Assembly: GCF_000151315.2 (NCBI RefSeq)
Contig: NW_011887294.1
Location: 316,266-380,265 of the forward strand
Length of the DNA stretch: 64,000 bases
Source of the DNA: Capsaspora owczarzaki ATCC 30864
Taxonomy: Eukaryota; Opisthokonta; Filasterea
Direction: 5' to 3'
A model generated the notes under the pieces. The model saw only the letters and a program-made list of their open reading frames with translations. It was not told the origin of the DNA and searched no databases. The position numbers and the translations under genes are program-made. Positions 33,002-45,131 of this stretch are shown one piece after another. Every line of letters begins with the position of its first letter. Position 1 is the stretch's first letter.

Positions 33002-33554
33002 GCTTGTGTGTGTGTGAGTTTCCTTGTGGATGCGGGCTGGCAAGTCGGATGGTGACTGGATGACTAGAACGAAAGCGGAAGAGTCTATCGAGGAGATGAG
33101 GAGATGAGAGGAGTTGGCGACGAGGCAAACAAAGAAACAAAGCGATGAAAAGTGAACAGTTTTGTCGAAATATTTGAAATTGGCGCCAAAATTGCAAACT
33201 GCCGAGAAATCGCGCTGCACAACCGATTCCGAGCGCCGTACCTGCCCGAAGGTGGTGAAAAGGTCTTGTGTCAAGGAGTGATCAGAGAGGGAAGCAAGGC
33301 ACGGTCTGGAAGGAACTGTGCAATGTCCTTTTTGAAAAGAAAAAAATGGGAAAAGTCAAAGAAACAAAAATCAAAGAATGAAACAAATCCAAATTGGGAT
33401 TTTCGGTTTGAAAAGTGCATTTTGGCGCCAAAAACCAGCAGAGACAAATCGTGTGTGTGTGTGCGTGCTATGGATTGATGTGTATCCAAGTATGTTGTAT
33501 ATTTCCAAGTTGAAGAACGAAATAACGCAAAAACCCAAAACGAGCCGAGGTTGC

Positions 33555-35476
33555 TCAGCCAAGTCGCTTGCTGAGATTTCGGAAACCAATGCCAATGCAC
33601 GTCAATGTGAGTGATTGGGACTCTGGCTCTGCCTTGATCTTGAAAGTAACACCAAGGAAATCTCGCATATGCCTCAGGAATTGGATGCTACATTGGTGTA
33701 ACGGTGTGATGTGAGCTATTGATCGAAAAGAGGTCAGCATCGAAAGTCGTAGCATCTCTTTCTTTCTTGCCACTTTGTTGTCCAAACACCAAGCATAACC
33801 GAGAAAGAGTGGCCACAAAAATCACGATAAACCTACGCGTGAAATCTCTTCGAACAGGAGTTTGGCAGTTCTGAGTCCCAAATCTTCCGGAAGCATTCCT
33901 GCTTCGGCGGCGCATTCTGCGGAGGTCAGCACGCCGGTTGTCGATTCAGCCACAAGAGACAGTGCAAAGCCAGGCGAGCTGATGCGATTCAAAAGCGAAG
34001 AGGTAGCGTCAGTACAAGAGCAAAAGCACAAGTATAAGGCCAACAACCCAACCAAAAGCAATGCTTTACCGGCCAGATTCAGCACCCTTGTAATGATCGG
34101 TGTAAATATAAACATCAGGGATGAACGTATTAAGCAGAGATCGAGCAGCGTCGACAATACGATTGGCCGTTTGTGGCGAGACGCGTGTCGAGTAACTGGG
34201 ATGACGGGAATGGCGCCGATACGCAATCGCAAAGCAAGCAAGAAAAAAAGCACGCCCCAGGGTGCATGACAAGAACCAGGGAAGCGGGGGAGGGGTGGGA
34301 AGGAACAAAAAAACCGTGAGCCAGTGTTGCAACACCACGGCTCATGCACAGCAACAGATGGTGACGTACGCAATGCCACGAATACGCTTGATTTTGCCAG
34401 CCTCGAGTAATTGGACTGGCTTCAGCTGCTTGACAACGGGGCAAGAGAAGAAGACTTGGCCGCCACCGAGCGGAGGAGCGCCTCGCCTGGCAATCTGCCA
34501 AGCCATCAAGATCCAGCAAATGGATGCAACATTTTTGAGCATTACCGAGCTAGCACGTGACACCAACTTATTTCCAACACCGACTCCAATAGCACTCGGA
34601 ATGAAAACGCAAGCGTTGAGAGCTTACACGCAGTTCGGCACCGTCTTCCAGACCGAACAGTTTCAATGTGGGCAGCGTGACTGTGCGTAGAACATCGACT
34701 GATGGATCTTGTGCCGAGTTTGTGATGCCTGTCAGCGTCAGTGACAGCGGTGCCTTGCCGAACGGGGCCATCGAGATGACTGGCTCGAGGTAGTAGCCGA
34801 CAGCGCGCTCGGTGCCGCAATCGTGCTCAACCTGCCCACCTGCAAAGAATCCTGGCTTGAACAGCACAGCAGTACCCGTGTAGTTGATGTCCGTCTGCGA
34901 TCCGTTTGTCAGCTTGTCGATCAGCTTGAGGAAGTTTGCCTCGTATTCTGTTCAGTTGCAGCAGAGGCTTTTGTGAGTCCTCCTCTGCCCTCGGTCGCGG
35001 TCTTTCAGCATGATACAGCTGCTCAGTGTTCAGAATGCAATGGGACGGGGCTTGTATCGATGGTACGGTTTGGACTCTTCTCCATGTGTGCTTTCAATCC
35101 TTTCTCTTCCACACGTGGACTTTGATCCACTGCCCAAGCCTCACTCTCACTCTCGCGCGCTCCATTCGAGCATGCCACCCGTTAACCCTACGAGTGCTTG
35201 AAGCAATGTCCTCCGTCGACATCCAAAGTCACGCAAAGTGGACCATCCCCAGTCCGGATCCCAGCGCCGCCCCCAGCTCAGCGGGAACGAGACGGTCCTT
35301 CTCCTTCAGTCAATGCCGATGCACTGTCCTTGTCGCACCGCGCTTTTACCTGAGAGCCCAGGGCTGTCCTCGGTGGAGCGAATGTTGTCAATGCGCACTG
35401 GCCGGCCACTCAGCACGGACAGAACAATCCGCTGGCGAAAGTACGCGGCGCCGCTGTAGCGAAGTGGTTCAGCCAT
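33555..35476 (-). CDS. RCL1: RNA 3'-terminal phosphate cyclase-like protein (RCL1)
   Basis: Six exons on the minus strand: 35350-35476, 34628-34947, 34370-34494, 34070-34195, 33833-33978 and 33555-33715. The protein follows RCL1 closely: YSGAAYFRQRIVLSVLSGRPV, GQVEHDCGTERAVGYYLEP, DPSVDVLRT, GAPPLGGGQVFFSCPV, GKIKRIRGIAYS, SPQTANRIVDAARSLL, SPGFALSLVAESTTGV, MLPEDLG and finally IQFLRHMRDFLGV and CIGIGFRNLSK. RCL1 is a nucleolar U3 snoRNP-associated factor for 18S pre-rRNA cleavage and lacks cyclase activity. The last intron is uncertain: the phase-compatible donor (GTTTAT) is weak, and the family block around CVDSTNQ-SLALL between exons 5 and 6 was not found. The gene is divergent from the coiled-coil gene at 35812. 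Confidence 0.88.
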
Positions 35477-35811
35477 CCAAAGCCAAAGACAATGGAACAA
35501 GAATCGAGACTGTTCACTGATTCGGATTGGGATTGGCGACAAAATGGGTCATCATGGAAGGCACTGATGAACGAGACACTCAAGCGAGCTCGCGATCGAG
35601 GTCGGTTTTGGGACTCGGACTTGGACTTGGACTTGGACTTGAACTGAGCGATGGAGGACAGTCTTACTCTTGGGTTCAGCAGGTCTTCCAATATCCCTGT
35701 GGGGTCTTACTTGACTTCTGGGAAGCTTCCTATAAATTACAGAACTACTACCCTAACAACAACACTCCTCCGAGCTGAAGCTGCGCGGGAGTGGGCAGGT
35801 GTGTTGCAGCC
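35477..35811. promoter_or_regulatory. Divergent intergenic region with GGACTT hexamer array
   Basis: 335 bases between the starts of RCL1 (-) and the coiled-coil gene (+). A tandem array of the GGACTT/GGACTC type lies near 35610-35640. The region should contain both promoters. No factor site is asserted. Confidence 0.5.
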
Positions 35812-38800
35812 ATGGACGTTGTGCCGCCCGCGGTGACAGACCCGACGACATCGGATGCACCACCACCACCACCGCCGCCGCCGCCGCTGCTGGTGGTGGA
35901 CAACACTGCCGTCGGCAACACGACTGTCACTCACCACCACCGTCCAGCAAGTGTGCAGGATGGCGCCGGGATGGACGACCGAGCGCGTGCGGGGTCTGAG
36001 TGGCGACCCGACTCGGCTGCTCCACCGACGCCACACGAGGTCGAGCCGACGACGACCGCGATGATGAGCTGCGATGCGTGCGTCGCGACCCAAAAGCGCT
36101 TGGACGCAGTGCGTGCATCGAACAACAAGCTCAAGTCGAGGGTCGTCGAGACAAGCCAGCTGCTGGGACTGTACTCGCGCAACCAGCAGGAACTCAAGCA
36201 ATCCCAATCGCAGACCATCTTACTGCGAGACCACCTCGCGCTGACGACGTTCCAGCTTGCACAGTCGCAAGAAGAGGTCATTGGATTGCAGATCCAGCTC
36301 GAGCGGGTGATTCAGGTGAGCGTCATGAAGCTACGTACACGATTGCCCAAAAGTGACTTTTGCATCCTCACCCTGTCTGAACATACAATGCTTTTACATG
36401 CGTACTTCTTGACCTGTTCGACACAGTCCAACTTGCCTTTGAAACAGACCATTGCGGCAAAGGACGCCGAAATTGCACAGCTCAAGCACGACGTTGAGGT
36501 TCGCAACAACAAGTTGGTCGCGTCGCGATTCCACCTCGACCAGCTGAAGCGCGACATTTTGGAGATTGAGGCGTTTCGCAGCGACCGTGACAAGCACGAG
36601 GAGGTGGCCAAGAACATGCGCCAGCAATTGTCCCAGCGTGCGCGGCAAATACGGTCCTTGCAGCAGGATTTGGAGCTGCGGACGCAAGACTACCGGCTCC
36701 TTCGCGAGGCGGCCGAGAGTTTCAACCCAGACACGATGGTGCGCTTCAATGTACCACAAGCTCAAGCTGACTGGGATGACTTGGAGATGGATTTGGGCAG
36801 TACTAGCCATAGTAGTGGTCGGCACTTCCAGCGAGCCGCATCGCCCCCTGTCGTCTGGGTGCAGGACAGCATGGCTCGACGGCTGGTGCAGCAAGTGACA
36901 GAAGGCCGGCCGCCACCCCTCGATCTCGTGCGTCGCGAAAAGCAGCAGGCCCTTGATGCGCAGCGGGTGCATTTCGAAGCAGCTCTGCATTCAGCCGCAG
37001 ACACGGGCCTTCCCGAACCCGTTCGCCGACCTCGGAAACCGCGCATGCCAAGTCTGCTTCCACGAAAGCCGCGGAAAAAGTCGCCAAGAGCTACATCTAC
37101 ACCCAGCGCTTCTCGAAAGGTGTCCAAGCCTGCCACGCCCAGCTCTTCCAAGGGCACAACAGCTGACATTGAAGCGGAGGACGCTGCAGACACAGGCAGT
37201 CAGTCTGATCACACGGATAGTGGTGGCGACGACGATGAGACGAGCGATGAAGAGTTTGATTTGCTGGACAGCGATTTTGCTCGCCCGTCGGATGATGCCG
37301 ACGCATCCGAGTTTGTCACGGTAGAGGACGATCCAAGCCGTGTGCGAATCGCTTCGCCCTTATTCTCCTTGGCCAGCATTTCGTTCGAAGAGCCTTCCGT
37401 GACTGCCGCAAGTCCGTCCACCGCCTCCACTAGCGTGGGTGGACGCGGAGCAAGGTCGCGCGTGTCATCCAGCAACGGCAGGAGTGGTCGGGCGAAGGAT
37501 TCACGCCATTCCGCTGCGACGGCGGAGGCTTTGAATTCAGCGCGACCTCCGCGATCTCGGCCACGTGCCGCAGCTGCCGCAGCAGCTCGTCGGGGAGCTG
37601 AAGAAGCGACTCCTGTGGCGGCTGCGGCTTCAATCAGCGACGATGATGCAGCGGACGCCGTGCTGCCTCGCTTTGAGTTTGCGTCTGCTCCAGCCGCGCC
37701 TTCTGCAACGACCAGCCATGCGGTGAGCACTCGCAGACCTGTGATTTCCGAACGGCGCACTCGTTTATCCAGTGGCTCGTCAGTGTCCTCGATCGAAGCA
37801 GCTGTCCTCCCCACTCTCAGCTCTCCGAAGCGATCTGGCGCCACCCGACCTCTACGAGTTGATTCACAGCGTAGCTCGCGGGTTCGTTCCGAATCCTCAT
37901 CGTCATCATCGTCGTCATCGTCCTCCGCCTCCTCCTCCTCCTCCTCCAGTTCCCAGTCTTCCTCCTCGTCTGACTCGTCGTCCGCTTCGGCATCGTCCGC
38001 CTCGGAGTCCGAGCTGCCCCAAGTTCTATCTGCTGCACCTGAGGTGCCCGCAAGTACGAGCACGCAATCAGCCCGACGAGCGCGAGCAGAAAAAGTACGA
38101 GCACGCCGCCACGTCGTGCTGTCCGAGGATGAAGACGAAAGCGACGTTACCGTGCCTGCCCGTAGTCGAAGCAGCGCTAATGCTAATGCCAGTGCTCGTA
38201 ATAGTGGGAGTCGTGCCACGAGCGGTGGCAGCAATAGCAGCACCAACAGCGAGGCCGAAAGCGACGCCTCCTCGCCCTCGAATGTCTTCCGCTCTGTCGG
38301 ACGACAGCTTCGTTCCGCGGGGGCAGCACTCAATGTGCGCATTGATTCTACCTTGTCTGACGAGGAGGCTGACATTGACGCTGCAAGATCGCGGCAAGCG
38401 TTGCTCGGACATGCTTCTCCACAAGGCCAGCATGAGCAACGTTCTTCTGCTGGGCTCCGAGGGTCTGTGCGGTTGCGCCTGAATAGCGAAAGCTCTGATG
38501 AAGGCACCGGAGCTGCGTCAGAATTCGACGAGCTTGCTAGCGGCGATAGTGCGAGTGAGGACTCGAGCAGCGATGCCTCGTCACCTGAACGTGCGTCGCG
38601 TTCTGCTTTGATGGACCAATCCGATCCAGTGTATCAACGAGCCGTCGCACTCGCTGCGCAGCTACAAGCAGAGCGGGCTGGCACTTCATCGTCATCTTCT
38701 CGCGCGCAAGCATCCACCAGAACGCGATCACGCGAAACTCGACCGGCGGCGGCGGCGGCGGCGGCGGCGGTGGCTCCGCCACAGCGACCAAAGATTGTTA

Positions 38801-41545
38801 GTAGCGAGTTCATTGATTCAAGTGACGACAGTTCGAACGAGTACAATGGCCCATCAACGAGCAGCTCGTCCCGCCAGTCGCGGGCCGTGTCAAGTTCCGC
38901 CGCTCTGCCCAAAACCACCACAAGCCGGACGTCCGCCGCCGCAACCTCCTCGTCGTCGACGCCGCGAGCCAAGCCGACGGGCCGCAGCAAAGCAGCAGCA
39001 ACGGCCAGCTCATCCAGCGAGCCCGCGGCCTCGAGTGCGTGGTACGACGAATTTGGGCATCAGATGCGTGCCCTTTCACCCTCCGTTTCTCCCTTAGGGT
39101 TTGACCGAATGTCGCCAACGCCGGCTCAAGAGGAGGTTGCTCAACCGACGTCGAGACGGCGCGCGGGGCAGACTACTGCTCAACAAAACGCCGCCAATCT
39201 CACGGTCGACGAAACGGTCGCGTGGACGCAGGACTTTCATTCTCAGCTTCGCGCACTGTCCCCTCCTGTTTCGCCTCTTGGTGTGGACATGATGCAATCG
39301 CCCGTGTCTCCCGTCCGTTCGCGCCGCAGCAGAGCAGCAGCAGTCCTTTCCGACGACAGCGAGGCAGAGGAATTGGCGCCAAGCTCTCCTATAGCCAAGC
39401 ACCCCAAGCGAGTCCGGTTGGATGCCAGCAAGATTGGTAAGCATACGCGAACTGCTCGAGTCTTTCCGTGTTGTTTTGTCGACCTTGGACCTGAATGATG
39501 TTTGTATTTGTTTTTTGTTTGTTTTTTGTTTGTTTTTTTTTGGCAGGCGCTCGAGACAAGTCAACGCCAGCTGGTGCCTGTACGAGCTCGCTGCGAACGA
39601 ATTCTGTGACGAGTTGCTTCTCTCTGCGTGGCTTTGGTGCTGACCAAAAGTACTTGTTGTTTGTTTGTGGTAATCACCTTGACTAGACATGATCCGGACC
39701 TTTTCACTCGTGCTTTCAGGCTCTGCCCCCATGTCTGAGCTGCTCCAGGCGTGGCAGTCAGCCCAATCCTTTTCCGACTCGTCGCTGTTCATGAACGGCT
39801 TGCAATCCCTCTGTGCGCATTGCACGACATACTGGGGCTCGCAGCTGCTGCGTGAGGCCGAAGGCGAGGCTCTGTCCTTGCTCAAAGATCAGTTGCTTTA
39901 TGCGATCGTTCAAACGTTCGAAGTTCAGGTACGAAAGTGCCCCATTTGTCGTCTTGGCGCTGTCAAATGAGTGTTGCGGTCCAGCATGCTGACAATCGTT
40001 GGGTATCCTTGTTGTTTCCGAAATCAGGGTTGGGATGTGTTGAAGCCCTTGATGAACCTCCACATTCGCATCATTAACGAACAGCATTCGGCGCCCATGA
40101 TGGAACTCGTGCTTGTCTGGTAAGTACGATGAAAGATTTTCACCGTGGTCGTGCCTCGACTCATTCTTTGGTATTTTGGCGTGATTTTTGCCGTCACAGC
40201 CGACTGTTTACCGGGCTGTGTCGAGCAATTGGTCATCTGCGACGAGCACGCGTGCTCTTCTACGACCTCCTGTCCAAGGATTCCAGCTTCCGTATTTCGT
40301 TGGTTCACGCTGTCGCGACCGTCTGGCCGTCTGTCGTTCTCTGTGAAAGCTACAACGGGTTGGATCGGCCGCTTGTGACGGACATGGATGCAATCATGGC
40401 AGCCTTCGAAGTTGCACTGAAAATGCGAGCCAGCCAAAGCATTGGGCTGCAGACCGGCGATGACTCGCAGGTACGTCCAAACTTCTCGAATCGCAAAGTT
40501 GCCAACTGTGATCGTTACTGATTGTTATTTTCGGCGACCGTTTGTGCTTTCCTCGTTAGATCGCCCGAGCTCAGTTCAAGGAAATTTGCGAGCTGGCACA
40601 CTGGGATGCCACCCTCCCAGCTGCCGCCGACGAACTCGCCGTCATGGATGCGCTTGTCAGCCCAATCATCACTGCCATGACCGAGTTGCTACTTTCGGGC
40701 ACCGTTGCCATTGAGCCTGAAGGTGAGTCGTATGCAACATTTGCGATTCGACACTCGAAAAACAGCCGCGCCTCTGCTTGTTTGTTGTTCGACACTTTGA
40801 GCCACTGAGCTTGGCGCTCGCTCACTGCAATTCACCTTGCATCTCTAGGTCATGCGTTGCTGGACGACGCGACTTTCACCATTGTCAAGGCTCTTGCCTT
40901 GTTGGCACACACCCACCTCCGTGTGCTCGACTTGGTGCTGCAGGGTCACATTTGGCCGGCGTTCCAAGAATGGTTGCGTGGTCACCTCAACCCCGATCCA
41001 GAGTCGGAGAACGCCGTGCCCGAGCACAGCAGAACACCCGCACGCAAGCTGTCGGACGCGTCTGTCGTGGGCCTGGTGACGTTGCTCGGGTTGATGCACA
41101 AGATTTCCATTCAAAGCAACCCGGTTGCCAGCACTGGCGATTTCATCCGGCAGAAACTCGTGGGCTTTTTGCGCGCGCCCGGTACGACATTGACTTTGGG
41201 TGGAAGGCGGTTGTTGGTTGTGCATTTGTTCTGCGTGTACTCACATTCCCTTTCGCCGCCCTTCCAGATCCGGTTGTCACTGTGCAGATGAAAGCCGCAG
41301 CTGCCGAGACGTTGGAAGATTGCCTCCCACTTCTATGGTCTGCCGTTTCCACCGATCCATTCATGCTTGTTCCAAATCAAGGCGAAGCGATCGACCCCGT
41401 GCGCGACCATCCCGCCATCACCATTGTGAGTGCCATCGGCGAGTGGTATGCGACACTGTCCAAGCGTGCGCTGCAGCGACTCCCCGTGCGTTTGGCCCAG
41501 CGGATGCGTCTCTGCGCCGTGTCTGCCAAGCCATCCCGTTCTTAG
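35812..41545 (+). CDS. Large coiled-coil/disordered protein, possibly ICE1-like
   Basis: Nine exons: 35812-36315, 36448-39436 (acceptor possibly 36427), 39547-39669, 39720-39928, 40028-40119, 40200-40470, 40560-40722, 40849-41181 and 41268-41545; about 1653 aa. All phases agree. After a polyproline N-terminus comes SCDACVATQKRLD and a coiled coil (about 85-290), which resembles the N-terminus of ICE1, the scaffold of the little elongation complex that drives snRNA transcription. A long Ser/Asp/Glu-rich part follows, containing a twice-repeated 24-residue motif (RALSPxVSPLG core). The last ~490 residues are ordered and helical (SELLQAWQSAQSF, RLFTGLCRAIGHL, EDCLPLLWSAV). The ICE1 link is a hypothesis from the N-terminal pattern and layout. 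Two adjacent genes is the alternative, but the exons join in phase. Confidence 0.65.
39039..39293 (+). repeat. Internal protein repeat, two copies
   Basis: Copies at 39039-39110 and 39222-39293 encode W-x-x-(E/D)-F-x-x-Q-(M/L)-RALSP-(S/P)-VSPLG-(F/V)-D-x-M. The match is at protein level over 24 residues, within an otherwise disordered region. It looks like a duplicated short binding or phosphorylation motif. Confidence 0.8.
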
Positions 41546-41720
41546 TTTCTTTTTGCTCGTTTTCTCAGTACTCCTCTCTCCTTCGTTTTCTTATTTTCTC
41601 TTGTTATTAAACGCTCTTTGTACATTTATGAATTCCACTCCCTCCAAAAACCCACCAGTCATTCCAGTCTTCTAGTCTGAGCGATCAAAGAAGATCAACA
41701 GCACAAAACTCACACAAGAA

Positions 41721-42611
41721 ATGGCAGACTTGATTGTTGGACCTGGCGACGAGCACGACCTGCCTCGCTCGGTGCTGCAGCGCCTCGTGAAGGAAGCTGT
41801 GAGTCTCTTTGTATTATCAACGTACTTGCGCAAGCTTCTGAGCCAGCGAGACAGCAGCAAGCAGCAAAAACGAGCCAAGCAGACGCTGTTGCATTCGAGA
41901 GCCTCACTGCGTCTTGTATCGTATTCGCTTGCCCCTTCCCCCCCCCCTCTCTGAGCAGATCGCTGATGGGTTGAGTATCAACAAGGACGCAAAGACCGCA
42001 GTGACCAAGTCGGCCACCGTGTTCATCCTCTACCTGACTGCTGCGTAAAGAGTTTTGCATAGGTTTTTTTGGCGCCAACTCTGTGAGCTCACATTGCAGT
42101 GGATCGCCACTCTATCCTGCCGTCCTTGATGCATTGCATCCAGAGCCAACGAGATTGCACAGAAGGCAAACAGGAAGACAATCAATGCAAACGATGTGAT
42201 GGCTGCGCTCGAGTCAGTCGACCTCGCCCATCTCCAAGAGCCGCTGCAACAGGAGCTTGAAGGTTTGTGGCTGTGGCTGTTTTTGGTCATGTTGATGCTG
42301 CTTCGGACTTGTGTTGGCTGTTGGCTGGGAGTTGTGATTTGATGCTCGGTGTGGAGGTTTTGCGGCTCACCGCCGTCTCCCTACCCTTCTTCTCCCTTTG
42401 TTGGTGCGTGTCCTCTTTAGCATTCAAACTTGCCGTCAAGGACAAAAAGAGCCAATCTGCGGGCAGCAATGGACGGAGTACGAGTGCCGCTGCTGGTAGT
42501 GACGAGGCTGCCGACGATGCGGATTTGGTCGACGCATTCGATGCGCCAGTTCCCCCGGCAGAAGCAGAAGAAGACGCACCAGTTGAAGAACCCACTGCTA
42601 TGGAACAATAA
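41721..42611 (+). CDS. POLE3: DNA polymerase epsilon subunit 3 / CHRAC histone-fold protein
   Basis: Four exons: 41721-41798, 41959-42044, 42144-42262 and 42421-42611; 157 aa. The histone fold is at about residues 10-100: DLPRSVLQRLVKEA, IADGLSINKDAKTAVTKSATVFILYLT, ANEIAQKANRKTINANDVMAALE. This matches POLE3/CHRAC17/Dpb4 in sequence and length. The acidic C-tail (AEEDAPVEEP) is also typical. The protein pairs with a POLE4-type partner in DNA polymerase epsilon and with CHRAC1 in the ISWI remodeller. The final exon ends in TAA, which overlaps an AATAAA signal. Confidence 0.94.
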
Positions 42612-42612
42612 A
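42607..42612 (+). terminator. AATAAA polyadenylation signal overlapping the POLE3 stop codon
   Basis: AATAAA at 42607-42612 includes the TAA stop at 42609-42611. If used, the 3' UTR would be only a few tens of bases long. Confidence 0.55.
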
Positions 42613-43029
42613 CACATGTGCATCAGGTCAGCCCCTGTGTCTCTGTAGGAGTGATTTCTGAACGATGACTGCATTTCGTCTCTCTTCAATGCCAATAGCG
42701 TTGTTTCGAGTCGCAATTCAACAACAAGAGCACCTCATGGATGGAGCAAGATGTGCGAGATGCAAAGAGAAGCTTGGGGCGAGAAGAACGTGTATTTTTC
42801 ATTGACAAACATTTCAGGCCCGATCGGCATTCAAAGATGAAACAAGCTCCAGGGCCTTCACTCTCGCGTCGTGTTTGCTAACGGCTCCAGAAGGAGAAGA
42901 GAGAGAGAGAGAGAAAGAGAGAAAAAAAAGAGAAAGAGAAAAGAGGGAATGGCGTGCGTTGAAATACACGCGAAACCCTCAGAAAAACCAAATGCAATGC
43001 AAAACAGAAATCACAGAGCACACAGTCTC
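42613..43029. other. Convergent intergenic region with purine tract
   Basis: This lies between POLE3 (+) and CK2 beta (-). A GA-rich tract of about 55 bases lies at 42893-42947. No gene was recognised. Confidence 0.6.
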
Positions 43030-43767
43030 TTATGTCCCTCGACTTGGATTTGCAGCGGCAGAGTTAGAAATGGCAGTCCCGTGTTGCGCAGAGTTGGCTT
43101 GCTGGGCAGCATGTTGTGCTTGAGCAAGACCGGCATTGGCAATGATGGGAGGGAGCGGCGACGCGGTGGACGACACTCGGACGTCGTACGCTGTTGGGTG
43201 AATTTTGAAGCCATAGATGGTCGGAATGTACTTTGGCGGGTTGCGTTGCGGGCGCAATTCGGGATGAACGGTGAAGAGCATGTGCGGGAAAGTGCGGCCA
43301 AAGTACGAGCCATCGAGCTGCTGGTGCCGCGCCGACCGTGGCTGGTAGACTTCTTCGCAGCGAGGGCAGAAGAGTTTGACAGTGGATTCGGAGGGCACAT
43401 CGGTGAGACCGACGGGCAGGACGGCTTGGTCTTCGCAGTAGATTCGCGGGCAGACGCCAAAGTCGCCGTTTCGATACTTTTCTAGCATCTGGATGATGCC
43501 GCGATTTGTGAGAATGTAACGTGCATGAATCAGGCCGTAGAGCATCTCTGCAGAAGAGTCGATCGCCGACTGCTGGTCCTCGAGCAACTCCTCCTCCATC
43601 TCGAGATCCAGAATCATGTCAATGGCCTGTCGGTAAAGCGGGACCATCTCTGCGAGACCCGTGAGGTTGAACTTGTCTTGAATCCACTCCTCGTCGACCT
43701 CGCAAAAGAACTCATTCCCTCGCAGGTTGCAAAACCAAGTAATCCACGAAATTTCGTCGGAGCTCAT
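43030..43767 (-). CDS. CSNK2B: Casein kinase 2 regulatory subunit beta
   Basis: 245 aa from the Met at 43767, which aligns with the usual MSSSEEVSW start (here [13 protein letters not shown]). It keeps [39 protein letters not shown], the four-cysteine zinc site (CPRIYC and FCPRC) needed for dimerisation, and [12 protein letters not shown] and [10 protein letters not shown]. It forms the CK2 holoenzyme dimer and directs substrate choice. The frame is open upstream to a 3' splice-like TTTTTTAG near 43908 without an ATG, and the upstream 45 codons are Ser/Thr-rich. A spliced N-terminal extension from an unseen exon is possible. Confidence 0.92.
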   Translation of the reverse strand: MSSDEISWITWFCNLRGNEFFCEVDEEWIQDKFNLTGLAEMVPLYRQAIDMILDLEMEEELLEDQQSAIDSSAEMLYGLIHARYILTNRGIIQMLEKYRNGDFGVCPRIYCEDQAVLPVGLTDVPSESTVKLFCPRCEEVYQPRSARHQQLDGSYFGRTFPHMLFTVHPELRPQRNPPKYIPTIYGFKIHPTAYDVRVSSTASPLPPIIANAGLAQAQHAAQQANSAQHGTAISNSAAANPSRGT

Positions 43768-45131
43768 GTCAGAGTCTGTCTCGGAGCCGCCCGAGGAACT
43801 GCTGCCAGTGGAAGATGACTGGGACGACGACGTCGTGCTGGTGGTATATGGGGTGGATAAATTGAGCGGACCGGGTCGTACGGCCCACGCAATCAACTCC
43901 ACGCGCTAAAAAAACGACAACACAAAGGCAAAACGAAAGACGGGCGAAACGGCGCGCGCAAAACAAACCCCGGACAGATGGAATGACGCAGCGAGAACGA
44001 GTTTTATCCCAACAGCGCACACGAACGATGCCGACTTGTTTGTTTGGATGGAAGACTGGCTTTGCGAGGCTTCGACGAGATGGGAAGTTGATGGATAATG
44101 GGGCCAACGAAAGGAACGACAAACTGTCTGTGCAAAAAAGGGGCAAGTTCCACGCGGAATCAGTGACTAGGATTGGCAAACGACTAGCAAGGTTTACGTC
44201 CCACAGAGCGTCGCCACGATGACAAGGGGGAGCACGAAAGGTCACAATGGAGGAGAGGACGCTCAAGGCTCAAGGCTCAGGGCTTTGACGCCAAGGCCGT
44301 CGCCCTCCATCGCCAGTGCCATACTCTTAGCAGTCAGCACACACGTCCATTAGCAACACGCCCCTACCCCCTTCGAGTCCCCCAGCAGCCCCCCAATGCA
44401 AGGTCGCTGGTCCTCAACAATGGCGCGATCTCGACTTTTTCCTTCTTTTCGTTTCCTTTTTGCCTTCTCCTTCCTTCTAACGGGGTCGCTTCTGTATCTG
44501 CCGTCGCTGCGGTGCTCATAGGCTTGTCTGCATGTCTGCCAGGTTTAGCCTGCATGATGTAGCCTTGGGACAAACGACGAGCGCGATGATGCAAAAAAAA
44601 AAAAAAAAAAAAAAAAAAAGTGCGTGGACGACCAGTCCGAACAAAGCCCAGTCCGAGCTCAGGCGGAAGGTCATTGCGGTGGGAGCGTCAATGAAGGTGT
44701 GATGCTTGTACTGCAATCGCAGCATTGGTGAATGGGGAGGGGACAGCAGCAGCAGCACGTAGAAGCCCAACGAAAACTGCAGCCAATGCGACAAGCTGAT
44801 GGAACTGGCGCGTTTTGGACGACTCACTCGTTGTTTTTTCGCGGACTGACTGCGCTCTCATCACGATTCATATTCAGCTCGATTCGATGTTATAGCAATC
44901 GTCCTAAACTAATAAATTGCTGAAATGGTTTGGACTTGTATGGATTGAATTTTCCAATGCAAAGTGCAAAAAGCACAGTTTTTCTTTTTCTCTGCTTTTC
45001 GCGGTTTTTTTTTTTCTAATCTTTGCTGGAGGTAGCATTTTACGAAAAAAAGTCTCGCTCGCCCAACTGCACAACCACCAAACCACTCATCACAAGCCAA
45101 GGAACAAGACAAAGAACAATCCGAATCGATA
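43768..45131. other. Long divergent intergenic region with A27 run
   Basis: 1.36 kb between the starts of CK2 beta (-) and aspartokinase (+). It contains CAAGGCTCAAGGCTCAGGGC-type short repeats near 44260-44285 and a homopolymer of 27 A at 44593-44619. No ORF with protein-like sequence, tRNA or snRNA was recognised. Part of it may be an upstream exon and intron of CK2 beta. Confidence 0.5.

Noticed and set aside
44260-44620. SINE or processed retrocopy ending in the A27 run
   Set aside because: No tRNA-like promoter boxes, target-site duplication or recognisable gene fragment was found before the A run.
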